Assembly: GCF_001625305.1 (NCBI RefSeq)
Contig: NW_017802725.1
Coordinates: 149,977 to 213,976 of the forward strand
From: Branchiostoma belcheri
Taxonomy: Eukaryota; Chordata; Leptocardii; Amphioxiformes; Branchiostomatidae
Reading direction: 5' to 3'
DNA: 64,000 nucleotides
The position numbers and the translations under genes were made by a program. How positions within the stretch are numbered: position 1 is the first letter of the stretch; the number at the start of each line of letters is the position of its first letter. Below are positions 38,601 through 48,182 of the stretch, in pieces. A model generated the notes under the pieces. That model ran no database searches. It was not told the DNA's origin and worked only from the letters and a program-made list of their open reading frames with translations.

Positions 38601-41315
38601 TACCTAGTACGTACCTTGAGTAGGGGGGTGGGCCGTGTGGTTTCTGCTGCTGCCATCCGGCACTGCCCTGACTCTTCACCATAGGCTGGCTGCTGCACTT
38701 TGCCATACTGTAGCTAGGGGGCGCCACTGCAGTGTTGAAGGCTGAAGCGTTGGGGGACAGCTTGCTTCCTCCGGAGACTTGCTGAGACTGCATGTTGGTG
38801 ATGTTGAGGTTGGAGGTCGCGATGTTGAAGCTGTAGTTCGTTTGTTGGACGATGCCTGGAATATTCCGAAAATAGTTTCATCTGGTTGGTCAAGTACATT
38901 AGATGTTCTTTTACAAAACCAGTATAGACTCACTTGCTTACATCGTTTTAATGTCTTTTAGACAACTTCCTTAGAGTTCCTGACTGGAGTACTGCTTCTT
39001 GCCGCCTACCTACATCGGCTACTTATAGCGAAAAGCAGTGCTTTAGTCAGAAGCTATGAGGATGGTGTTTGATACACATCGAAATGTACATGTAAGTAGG
39101 TGAGAGTCTATACCAGCTGTGTAAAAAGAAACCCTAAAAGCCTGTGATATTTTAGTTGCATCAATTTCTAGCATATTGGTTTGGATCCTGTAATACATTC
39201 GTCATGAAGAAATTGCTACTTTCTTTACCCTTAGATATGTATTAGTTTTCTTCGACATGTACATGTATATACTCTCCAAGCAGAGGTAGGGTCGCTCGGT
39301 ATTTTGGCAGTATTTTCGCGTTTTTAATACGTCTTTCTACTTTTACTGTTTTTCTCTGGTCTTCCTCAGAGAAAAACCGTAAAAGTAGAAAGACGTATTA
39401 AAAACGCGAAAATACTGCCAAAATACCGAGCAACCCTACCTCTGCTTGGAGAGTACATGTATATGCTTCCTCACTATACACCAGGGAAAAAATTATCTAT
39501 AGGACCACCAAAAAGAAGTAGTACCTGTGGGTGACTCGAGTTGTTGTGAGTCAGTACGTGTGGGTACAGGGGCCTGTGGGCTGGTAGAGGGGGGTGAGGT
39601 ATTGACCACATTGCCCTGGTGGGGGATGGGGGAAATGCTCTGTGGGATGGAGGAAGGCCAGTCTCCAGCCAGGTGGGCACTTTCAGCCTGGGTATCAGAT
39701 GGCAGGTCTGTGGGAAGATAAAAGAAGAAATTTTATATATTATAATATTATAATATTGTCCAGTTCCAATGCTAGCTCTGGATAGTTGGCCAGTCCTGGC
39801 TTTAAGCCATTTTATACAGGCTAATAAATTGATTCGACTCATATCGAAAACTTTGGGTCTACAATTACGTATTAAAGTAGAAGACCATCTGTATCTGTAT
39901 ACTAGTAGCAGGTATAACCACCCTTCGGTGTAACACACCAGCTTTGTAGGCACACAGCGCAGTGGCAGCTAGCTACAAATATATATTACACCGAACGACA
40001 TGTTACACGCAACCTTTGCACATCTAACTGCAGACTTTTTTTAAAATTAATGCTATATCTAGTGACTACATGTACTTCAAGTATTGATTTGGTCGTACCA
40101 ATGCTGCATGCAGAGAGGCTTGCAGTTCGTTTTACTTTTGCAAGGGGGCTCTTGTGCAAAAGCAAACCTTTCGTGTAACTTCCTTTCTTGCAAAACATAA
40201 ACATCCCAAAGAATTTTACACTTCCTTGTAGGTTTTCTGATTCACTGTGTTTGCCGAGTTACTCTTTTAATGCCATGACTAACTTGAGAAAACATTAGGT
40301 CATTGAGGTAGGAAATAATACATTCAGATGATTAGTAAACTGACTGAAAAAAACTTGTTTCTCTTTTCTTCCTCAGATTTCAACAAAATATCATTTCATG
40401 AAAGAAAACATGCATAGTCATGAACATGAAAATGAAATATTTTTCTGTCCAATGTAAGAAAGCTGGATTAAAAAAACATCTTAAGACAATTAGATATTAT
40501 CCATTTAAAACACACCATCTGACATTTAAAACATACCATTTGAGTTACATAGAAGAGGGGATTCATTCCTCAAGCTAACCGACATCTCGCACACGCAGTC
40601 ATCCCTCAGTAAGACCTCTGGAGCCGCATAGTTCTCGTTTACAACTTTTATTCAACCTGTCATACCATCTGACATATAGAACCCACCATTAGAGCAGTTT
40701 GTCCCAGGAACAAGTCCAAAGAACAGTGGTCCAGCAGCCGAGGCCTGCTCCCCTCCCCCTCCCCAGATGTTCTTCATGTCCATGACTGAGAAGTTAGCTG
40801 AGTACTGGGTACCTCCGACAGGGGCAGCCTCAGGCCAAGCGGAAGGACTGTCAGTTGTCGAACAGGAACCTTCTCTTTCTGAAATGTGTGGGACATGTTC
40901 AGAACAATTGTATTATTTGTATACATGCACATAATCATATCATTTGTATACATGTACATAATTATATCATTTGTATACCAGGGCTCAAACTAATTTCCTG
41001 CATACATGTACCTGTACTGGTGCAGTTAACTTTGAGAAGTACTAGTACCTGCACCACGCAAATTCTACCCACAGTATTCAGCATTTTAGGAAAGATGGAT
41101 CATACTAAAAACTGTTGAAACCATTGCCATTTTTTCTTTTACATGAAAGAATGAGGATGGCAACAGAACAAGAATACATATAGTATGAAATTTGAAATGG
41201 GTTAATTCTTACCATAGCATGCTGTAGCCAAGGCTAGGATGTCATCACCAGTCAGAGAGGAGTCTAACTCCACCTTGGGTAACATTGCACTGTTCTCTAC
41301 GCTGACTTCAGCCAT
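32616..41315 (-). CDS. Unrecognised Pro/Ser/Gln-rich, probably nuclear protein
   Basis: Nine exons on the minus strand join in phase: 41315-41213 (ATG), 40878-40687, 39707-39525, 38855-38615, 37289-36941, 36612-36286, 35806-35652, 34119-33955, 32730-32616 (TGA), giving 609 residues. The N-terminus is acidic/hydrophobic ([20 protein letters not shown]), like an activation segment. Residues ~100-400 are low-complexity Pro/Ser/Asn/Gln with PPPYS and PPFKRLRGG (possible nuclear signal). The folded part starts near residue 427 ([36 protein letters not shown]) and runs on with [20 protein letters not shown] do not recognise the family; a transcription cofactor is a guess. The last exon also holds a strong donor (GAG|GTGAGTG at 32649), so the stop at 32618-32616 may be that of a short isoform with further exons unseen. 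The second exon could end at 40666 instead (GATG|GTATGA). A 5'UTR segment runs to 41397, joined to a leader exon whose donor is at 42244. Confidence 0.75.
35165..35480. repeat. Tandem array of the dispersed hairpin module
   Basis: Five to six units of ~50-60 bp, each with GGTATAACTGCCCTTTGGCG, TAACACACCAGCTTCTGTAT and a CTGT-rich joint. It lies in the intron between the seventh and eighth coding exons of the minus-strand gene. Confidence 0.85.
35521..35640. mobile_element. Mutator-like MITE on a 5' splice site
   Basis: 120 bp with ends AACTCTCCAAGCAGAGATT and AACCTCTGCTTGGAGAGTGA. TAGTTACT is present immediately on both sides (35513-35520, 35641-35648). The gene's intron begins at 35651 on the minus strand (GTCAGTAACTA), so the right target duplication overlaps intron positions +4 to +11; the duplication preserved the splice signal. 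Confidence 0.85.
35824..35961. repeat. (TGGA)n microsatellite
   Basis: About 30 uninterrupted TGGA units followed by four TGAA units, 18 bp upstream (gene sense) of coding exon 7 of the minus-strand gene. It encodes nothing, though both strands stay open. Confidence 0.95.
37312..37564 (+). mobile_element. tRNA-derived SINE with 11-bp target duplication
   Basis: A 253-bp SINE in reverse orientation to the gene. It has an A-box-like GTGGCGCAACAG, a textbook B box GGTTCGAGTCC (37365-37375), a tRNA-unrelated body (CCTTGGGAAAGGCATTTTAC) and an A-rich tail of AAAT/CAAAT repeats. CAAGGAAGATG occurs at 37301-37311 and again at 37565-37575, a perfect target duplication, so the insertion is fairly young. 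It sits in intron 4, 22 nt before the acceptor of coding exon 5. Confidence 0.92.
37890..38614 (-). repeat. Tandem array of tRNA-like SINE piece plus copied exon 4 tail
   Basis: Four ~138-bp units contain GTACC followed by a ~45-bp copy of the end of the minus-strand gene's coding exon 4 (encoding [13 protein letters not shown]), with the donor kept, at 38057, 38189, 38334 and 38472; the true exon donor is at 38611-38614. Between them is a tRNA-related segment: on the minus strand TAGTCCAGTGGTTAG (A-box region) and GGAGTTCGAATCCCGGC (B box). Two further tRNA-like modules without exon sequence lie at 37890-38050. The exon-derived parts are nearly identical, pointing to recent or homogenised duplication. 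Confidence 0.88.
38990..39105 (+). repeat. Second copy of the 24285 dispersed repeat
   Basis: It shares CTACATCGGCTAC, TTAGTCAGAAGCTATGAGGA, the GGTGT / ACATC hairpin and CGAAATG with the copy at 24285. Here the first base of the CTGA core is changed, so a ribozyme would be inactive. Confidence 0.55.
39271..39455. mobile_element. Mutator-like foldback MITE, copy 2
   Basis: A 185-bp hairpin with near-perfect arms and ACTCTCCAAGCAGAGGT termini, flanked by CATGTATAT on both sides (39262-39270, 39456-39464), a 9-bp target duplication. It lies in the intron between coding exons 3 and 4 of the minus-strand gene. Its interior differs from the copy at 26419. Confidence 0.88.
39890..40075. repeat. 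Dispersed hairpin module, single copy
   Basis: CTGTATCTGTATACTAG, GGTATAACCACCCTTCGGTG and TAACACACCAGCTTTG are followed by GGCAGCTAGCTA and a tail that also follows the 13800 copy (GTTACACGCAA, TTTGCACATCTA). The module therefore belongs to a longer dispersed element. Confidence 0.65.
40537..40617 (-). CDS. Candidate alternative coding exon of the minus-strand gene
   Basis: 81 nt lie between CCAG and a good donor AATG|GTATGT. It reads 27 open codons and enters and leaves in phase 1, matching the junction between coding exons 2 and 3, so inclusion keeps the frame. Its peptide ([20 protein letters not shown]) looks protein-like, and the frame stays open further upstream (ENYAAPE). The acceptor lacks a good pyrimidine tract, so usage is uncertain. 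Confidence 0.4.
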
Positions 41316-42244
41316 GGTGGTCTGTCTTGTACAGGCAGAGCAACCTTTTCTTCACAACTCTTTCAATTCAAACTCAAAACTTCAAAGGATCAATTATCTG
41401 TAGAAACAAACAAACAAAAAATGAACTACATTAACAAGACAAAACTGTACAAACCTCACAAACGTGGCCACTTTCCTTCACTTAGGATTTTATCCTGACA
41501 ATTTCACATTTTTTCTGAACTGCTAGGGATTAAAACATGGATAGTCTTAACGAGACAGTCTTAATTAACAAGACAAAATTGTACCACAAACCTCACAAAA
41601 GTGGCCACTTTGCTTCACTGAGGCTAAAATCCAAGATCAGACAAGATGTTCCTTGTGACATTAAACCCTGCCCACAAACGTCTGGTTTTACATGACTCAC
41701 TTCATCCTTACTTCAAAGGAAGTGTCCTTAATATCCACCAAAGTAAACATCCCCGGGGAGTTAAAGCCCAACCCACATCGCAGTAAATACACAGTGTTTC
41801 CTGTACTATCCAGGGGGGAGGAGAAATTATATCTGTGCCAAAACAGTTGACTTCACACTCTAGATGGTTCTAGAAAAGGTCTTCAATCTTTTCTTTAGAT
41901 TTATGCTATTGGAAATGAGGAGGATATGACTATTACATCTAACGTTATAAGGGGCAGGGCATTTGGTGTCCACGTCTGTTTCGTTCTGAACTATTAAAAT
42001 TTCACGATTCTTTCGCCAACGTAATTTAACTAAATAAGTAATCTGGTGAGGAGAACTGGTTATATTTGCTAAATCTAGACCTTCTATATGTTCTCAAATT
42101 CGTAAAACCAAGGAAGTATATGGTACAAGTTTAATAGAGTTCCACCTTCAACTCACTCCATGCTCCACTTGTGCCATCCCAAAAATCATGACGCGAAGAA
42201 TCCAAATTTTCTCCGGTCAAATTAACTTCCCTACCTTACTTACC
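41316..42244 (-). other. 5'UTR and leader intron of the minus-strand gene
   Basis: The ATG exon extends upstream to 41397, after TTTGTTTCTACAG (minus strand). A strong donor TTTAAG|GTAAGTAAGG at 42244 ends a non-coding leader exon whose start is not determined but lies below about 42640. No coding frame crosses this intron. Confidence 0.6.
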
Positions 42245-43106
42245 TTAAATTGTGCGCATGTTGTTAGCTACAAAGCTAGTGAATTATCACAAAGGTGACA
42301 TTAAAAACAGACAAGGTTCCTGAAAAACGAGAAGGCCACAAAAATATATGACTCACTCCACTGGGCGGCGGGGGCGGTTTGGGGACTTCCCGCGCAAATA
42401 AATTTTGTCGCGCTCCAAACCCCTCAAAAACGTCATTTTTTGCCGCAGAAATCTTAAAACACACCAATTTTCTTGTTATACAACTTCATCATCACCTTTA
42501 CTGATCATATAGTCGAGTTGTCAGGCAGAAATATCAGGGAAATTTACCTTTTTTTGTCGATTCTTCGGAGCGTATTTTTAGTGCCGACTTCTTCTTTCTC
42601 GTCGGAGATTTAAAGATGGCGGCCAATGACGTCATACTAAATCCCGTCATCCTTTTCGAGGGCGGAAAGTTTTTTTTCGCGGCGAAAAAAAGTTGAAAAG
42701 TCGTCGAATTTTGCTTCAAACGAGCATTTTATTTGTTTCTTAACGCTGTTGATGATATATAACGTTTTCTCTTCGTAATTACTTCTTGTTCGTATTATGG
42801 AGGGCCAGGATTTTCAACAGTACAAATGCTGTACTTTTTGGCGACGCCGTAGGGGCGGAGGCATTTGTGTAGATACTACGATTGCAAGTGTAGATACATT
42901 GTACTGCCTTTGATGTTTATTGACAACTACGAAAACTGTATGTGGGTAACATTATTTTATTTGTTTATTTATTTATTGATATATTTATTTATTTACTTAA
43001 GCTTCGACCATCTTGTTTCAGAACGTATGACGTATTACATCCGGGTGTGTGACGTGCGACCTCACCTGTAGTGATATTAGAACGTCATGAAACTCCGGCC
43101 TTTGCG
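42245..43106. promoter_or_regulatory. Head-to-head promoter region
   Basis: The minus-strand gene's leader exon and the plus-strand DIPK2-like start codon diverge from this segment of under 0.9 kb. The middle is CpG-rich compared with flanking DNA (42360-42720). There is no clear TATA box. A (TTTA)n-like stretch lies at 42955-43002. A bidirectional promoter is inferred from gene orientation and motifs. Confidence 0.6.
42613..42634. promoter_or_regulatory. YY1 + CCAAT + full CRE cluster
   Basis: Within 22 bp are AAGATGGCGGC (YY1 consensus, 42613-42623), CCAAT (42623-42627) and the palindromic CRE TGACGTCA (42627-42634), each sharing its border base with the next. This combination is typical of housekeeping, often bidirectional, animal promoters. 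Binding is inferred from consensus only. Confidence 0.65.
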
Positions 43107-46100
43107 ATGAGGACTATTTTCTTCCGATGGGACCGCGTGCAAAGGGTCGTCTCAGGGCACAAGCGGTTGTGCGTCGTCGCCTGCCTCTCCTTTCTGATCC
43201 TCTTCACCGTTTATAACCACTATGAAAGAAATCAATCCGCCAACAGACCGCGTGGCGCGAAACCGCAAGGTCCTTTCTCCAGCCGTGACCTTATGGGACC
43301 CGCCAAGATGGCGGACTACGACAACATGGCGGCGGGAAATTCGAAACTCCACCACAAGGACATCGGACGGCGGAAGGAGGTAGAAACTCCCGCCACTTTG
43401 TTGTCAGACGACAACGAAATCCCGGTCCACCCTCACAACAGAGTCGTCAGTTTGGTGGACGCGTTGGAATACGAGTTTGCTTATCCGAGTTCGAACGTCA
43501 AACACTTCCTCGGAGACTTCTACTGCCCTGCGTGTTTCGGCGATTCTCTCTGTAAGGATTTCGACAAAAAGTTCCAGTTTCCGAACGCCGGCCGGACGTC
43601 GCCTCTTGCTCAAAACGGAGTATATTTCGGCCTGAAGGCTGCGAACAAAGAACCGATTGTCGGAAAGTTGTTAGTAGAAGCAGAGAGATACGGGAAGTTC
43701 CACCAGTTCGCGTGTCAGGGGAAGGACAGTCTGCTGGAAGGGGACAGCTGTGACGTCAATGGCGCCATTGTGGAGCTGCTGAAACAGGACCTGAGCGTTG
43801 CTAGGTTACGGGAGTTTGCGGCGGAGATGGATCCAAACGAAGAGGAGGAATATAGGTAACCATAACAACAAATCAATAAGACCTTATCTGTTCGACTTAA
43901 ATAGAAATAGAAACCTTTTACAATCATTCAGTCGTTGTCAATGAAAAGAAAAACAGTGCAGCGAATAGTTAACTTTTCAACAAAAATTTCAGTGAAGTCG
44001 TTAATTGTCATTGATTAAAACAACAGCGAATGGTTACTTTTAAACTTCAGCTGTTTCAACATTGTTCAATTCATAATTTTAAACTGATGAATAAGATTTA
44101 ATTACAGCATTGTCTTTGTTTCCAAACGTTCGTCTCTTGCTGTAGCATACTTCGCTGTCTGTCTGAGAGGTTCCTACAACAGGCGAAATCGGCCTACGAC
44201 ATCGACAAGGACAACGTCCTGTCCACGAACGAGTCAGCCAAACTTCTCACAACCTTCCTCCTGAACCCCGAACCGATCATCTTTCAGGTCAGTAGAAGTT
44301 GGTAAAAGCTGTCAAAGCAGATAAATACTGGAACACTTTGCCTCAAGAAATAACAGATACTGCGGAACCCACGAAGTTCAACGCTGCAGTACTACAACAC
44401 CTGAGGACGCAGCAATAGCGCATCGCACAGCTCCCCTGCACGCTTTACCCCAATTTAGGGGTGTTGTGCAGTACCCAAACAAGATCAAGAAGAACAAGAT
44501 CAAGAATAGTATTTTTTTATTCATGTTTACACGTTTTGATGACCGTCTGTCATCTTCATCAGGGCAATTATGACTGGTTCACTGTGCACTGATGTATTCA
44601 GTTCATCGAAACGTCAGCTCTTGTTGAACAAGTGGTTGTGAATTAAGTACTGTACTATTCAATCATTCACTAACCTGATAAAATTGTTTACGTGGTCTCC
44701 ACGCAGGATAGTCATGTTTCCGGACGTTTTTCAAAGCTTTTTTTTTAGATATTTGTCTGACTTTCTATTTTTAAAAGACAAAGGTCATCTCCTTTTGCAG
44801 GTGTTCCACTACAACCAGGGGTGGCCCTTCCCGTCATTCCTCGGGGCATGCGGCCGGATGGCGGTTTTCGAACACAGCGGGTCACCTCTGAGATATTACT
44901 ACGAGGACACCTGGGAAACACGGATGAAACTAACACTCAAAGGTCAGAGGAAATACTTATTTGATCTATCCAACTGCTTGCGTAACAGTTATCTCGTGTA
45001 TCTCTTTACTTGGTAGCCTCTACCTCGAGAGGCGGCTGGAAAGAGTAGAAATTGGCCAAACAGAGAGAGAGAGCATGCCAATGGAGTTGGTTCGCTGGAC
45101 TTTGCCGCTCAAACACTGCACTTTTTAGCGGACCAACTCTTCTGGCATGTTCTCTCTCTATTTGGCCAATTTCTAATCTTTCCAGCCGCCTCTAGACGCC
45201 TGGTAGAGGCTAATTACTAGTACAAATGTACTTGAATTATGTCTAACTTTCATGGGCGTATTTTGGTACTGCTGTGTTTCTAGTGCTGGAACTCGTGGAT
45301 AAGCTGACGAACAATGACCAGGGCTGGGTGATTATGCCTTTTCCGTAACAAGGCAACCGCATTTTGCAGGACACATGCTTGGCTCTCCCAAGAATGGCCT
45401 CAGTTTTGCTATCGGACGACGTATATAACCGGGTCCTAATTACATTTGCGGAAATATCTTAAATAGAATTTTATGAATAAACTATAGAATGACTTTATTG
45501 ACACAACAAAAGTACATCGACTTTCGTCAGGTCTATAGGTGGGTCCACAGACAGGTGGGTACAAAATACACAATACTATGGACGAATCAGCATGCTGACT
45601 TTGGCGTGTCACTGATACTCCTTGTTCTAAGGTTAATATATCTATGTTCTAGTGCTGGAACTTGTAGACAAGCTGACGAACAATGACCAGGGCTGGGTGA
45701 TCATGCCGACTGACCTCGGGTATGATAACATCGTGGTCAACAGTGAGTGGGAGCTCTACGTCATCGATGTGGAGGACGTGGTGATATTGGACTTGGCGTC
45801 CATGCCTGGAGGTGAGGTTCTATAGCCTCTACCAGGCTTCAGAGGTGGATGTGAAGAGTTAGTCTCCACCAGACTCCTTTTCAGGCTGACTTAACAGGGG
45901 AAATTGGCCTAAGAAGGAATATAGTCAGCCTGCAAAGGAGTCTGGTGGAGGCCAGTGAAGAAAGGAAATTGGCAAAGAAGACGATAACATGCCAGGGGAG
46001 TTAGTGCGATAAAGGAGTACAGAGAGTTTGTCAAACTGCACTCCTTTAATGACCAACTCCCCTGGTATTTCTTCTCTCCATTTGTCCAATTTTTACTCTT

Positions 46101-46470
46101 TCCAGCCCCTTCCGAAACCTGGTAGAGCATAAGATTTCTATAGAACGTGTAAAAATAGAGACAGTTTTTGAGACTTTAGGAAGTCACGCACGGAGTGTAG
46201 GCGTAGTAAGTCTTGTCTAGACCTGGCACTAGCAAAAGGGCGCGATGTTTCATCGTAACGTCACACAGCTGAAGGAAGTCCAAGATTTTACTTTTGTTTA
46301 TACATTTAATCTAATTCTATTCAATCATACTGCTCTGTGCGAAGGTAGCGTTTCTCAGGCCAAATGGAGAAACGTAAGAGTTAGTTATAGCCATATACTT
46401 TACTTCTATAGAGTTTACCACGTATGCAAGTTTTTACCTTCGAGTAGGTTGTCTTTCGGTAGTGTATGTA

Positions 46471-46507
<37 letters not shown>

Positions 46508-47132
46508 TTAAGCGCGATAACTCAAGAAGCTATGGATGGATTGTCAAGAAATTTCGTAGGTGGGTAGGTCTTGATGAGAGCTCGAAATAATTAGATTTTG
46601 GGCTCCATAGAGGCTTGTTTTGTATTTTGTAGGAGTCATTGCTCTTTTTTTTTCGTAAGCATGTATATGGAATAATAATGTCATCGATGATGATGATAAT
46701 GATTATATGAAATAATATTTTCTTCTATCCACAAATCACACAGATCTTCTAGTGGAAAGGGAGGTGTGCAATGAGGACTGTTTTTACGACTTGACTGTGA
46801 AGGCGGACGAACCAGAGGAAGACAAGACGTGCGTACAACCTTACAAGCACATCGGCGCGACCTACTACTTCCTCTGTCACGAGATTCTCACGGACGAAGC
46901 TAAGAACATGAGCGACATGGACTACGAGACGCTAGAGTCCCCGAACCCGGGAGGGCTGCTCCACGACCCACCGGAGGACATTGAGAAGGACGGAACTCTC
47001 GCGAGTCTTCTGAACGAGTGTTTGTACGAGAACACGCCTGGTGGTAGGATGAAGGCTGTGACGGAACTAAAGGCGCTACTGAAGAAATGGCTCGGGTTAG
47101 ACTCACAGCTCACGTTTGATAAAGACCGGTAA
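43107..47132 (+). CDS. DIPK2: DIPK2 (C3orf58/CXorf36)-like divergent kinase-domain protein
   Basis: Five exons, 43107-43855, 44146-44287, 44801-44942, 45653-45811, 46744-47132, join in phase to 526 residues. The frame opens upstream at a GTG (43071), but the first ATG is 43107 with G at -3. Residues ~20-37 form a signal anchor (LCVVACLSFLILFTVYNHY), giving a type II secretory-pathway protein. DIPK2 hallmarks follow: CPACFGDSLC (140-149), LLNPEPIIFQ, GWPFPSFLGACGRM, LTNNDQGW, a catalytic-loop-like DLGYDN, a metal-site-like VIDVEDV, and GGLLHDPPEDIEKDG near the C-terminus with paired cysteines. DIPK2A is about 430 residues as I recall; the excess here is an N-terminal stem. The family acts in Golgi/secreted settings; kinase activity is uncertain. 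Introns 3 and 4 carry family A MITEs, and intron 3 also carries a partial copy of exon 4. Confidence 0.9.
45014..45212. mobile_element. Family A MITE in DIPK2 intron 3
   Basis: A full palindrome, 72 bp after the exon 3 donor. The left tip reads TAGCCTCTACCTCGAG, with CC changed to TC compared with the consensus. No clean target duplication was seen. Confidence 0.85.
45284..45338 (+). repeat. Partial duplicate of DIPK2 exon 4 with acceptor
   Basis: After TTCTAG, 55 nt match the first 55 nt of the true exon 4 (45653-45707) at 51 positions. The four differences (CTT/CTC, GTA/GTG, GAC/GAT, ATC/ATT) all fall at third codon positions and are synonymous. The match stops abruptly after ATGCC; downstream is unrelated and no donor follows, so it cannot replace exon 4. 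Confidence 0.9.
45823..46130. mobile_element. Family A MITE carrying a nested element
   Basis: A family A palindrome 12 bp after the exon 4 donor. A 94-bp element (45860-45953) interrupts its left arm. The element begins TAGTCTCCACCAGACTCC and ends GGAGTCTGGTGGAGGCC; GTGAAGAG on the left and GTGAAGAA on the right (7 of 8) suggest an 8-bp target duplication. Confidence 0.8.
46460..46640 (+). repeat. GT-microsatellite repeat in DIPK2 intron 4
   Basis: ATGTATGTAT and (GT)17 precede GCGATAACTCAAGAAG, GGTAGGTGGGTAGGTCTT and GATGAGAGCT, the same order as at 14388. Confidence 0.75.
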
Positions 47133-47182
47133 CAACTAAACCGATCTAATGTCGGGAGTTTATCTGTGTTGGTATAAGTTAT

Positions 47183-47399
47183 TAGTCTCCACCAGACTCT
47201 TTTGCAGGCTGAATAAAGAGTAGGATCCGGCCTAAAAAGGGTATAAAATTGGCCGGAGCAGTTGATGTGCTTAAAAGAGTCCAATTCGCCTGTACGGATG
47301 GACCCTCTCTGGCTAGCCAACTCCTCTGGCCAATTATATCCCCCTTTTAGGCCGATTTCTACTATTTATTCATCTTGCAAATGAGTCTGGTAGAGACTA
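47183..47399. mobile_element. Family B MITE, best copy
   Basis: A 217-bp palindrome-like element: TAGTCTCCACCAGACTC at the left, GAGTCTGGTAGAGACTA at the right, with GGCCTAAAAAGGGTATA / ATATCCCCCTTTTAGGCC inside. It lies in the presumed 3'UTR of the DIPK2-like gene, 51 bp after the stop. Confidence 0.85.
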
Positions 47400-47809
47400 A
47401 GATGTCATTACGAAACGAGTCATTATGAAGCAATTTCCAACACAATAAGTTGGACTTGTCTTGATTTTCGACTGTACAACTCCAGTCTTTGTCAAGGAAT
47501 GGAGTTGTACAGTCGGACATCTGGGTAAGTCCAATTTATTTTGTTGGAAATTAAAGTTTAAACTTGCTTCATAACGATCTCTATGTCTCTTTTTTGTACA
47601 CAAGCCTCGTTTCACAATGTACATAGGCAAGCAACTGGTGAAATGCTTGTGTTTACTTTTTTTTGTTTCTATACACAAGATTTGTTGGGAATATATCCGT
47701 AGTCTCAGAAAGAGTAGACGTTTAAGTTCGTAATCAAAACAATCATGTTTTGGAACAAACTATTATCGACATCATGCTGATATAGTGAGAACGTTTGCTT
47801 CTAAAATAA

Positions 47810-48182
47810 GGCCACACCAATTTAATTTGTTGGTTCTCGGATTCGCCTCTTCGTTTTTTTTCTGATTTGCAAAAAAAAAATTGATTCTGGTCCTGAATCA
47901 TCTGAAAAATGCTCATGTTTTGCCCCCAACAGTTGAGGAAAGTCCTTTTCTTCCTAGTTGTTACAGTTTTCCCATCTATCATTGCAGTGGTTTGATTAAA
48001 AGTTAGAAATTCAGTGTTTAAATTTTAACCCAGCCTTTTGTGTTGACTTCATGGCTCATTCCGTAGCATTTAAGCCTATAATGGGATGCCTAGACCTGTT
48101 TTTATTTTTTATTTTTTTCGCCCTGTCGCTTCATATTTTTTCTGAAAAAATCCGAGAACCAACAAATTAAATTGGTGTGGCC
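47810..48182. mobile_element. Harbinger-like MITE, copy 2
   Basis: 373 bp, closely similar to the copy at 24699 along its length, with the same GGCCACACCAATTTAATTTG ends and TAA directly on both sides. Confidence 0.88.

Noticed and set aside
42797-42913. 38-codon ATG frame upstream of the DIPK2-like gene
   Set aside because: It could be an upstream ORF, but the transcription start is unknown and the sequence shows no sign of coding constraint.
43071-43106. Twelve extra N-terminal codons before the DIPK2-like ATG
   Set aside because: The frame would start at GTG, which is not a usual animal start; the ATG at 43107 has a good context and directly precedes the signal anchor.
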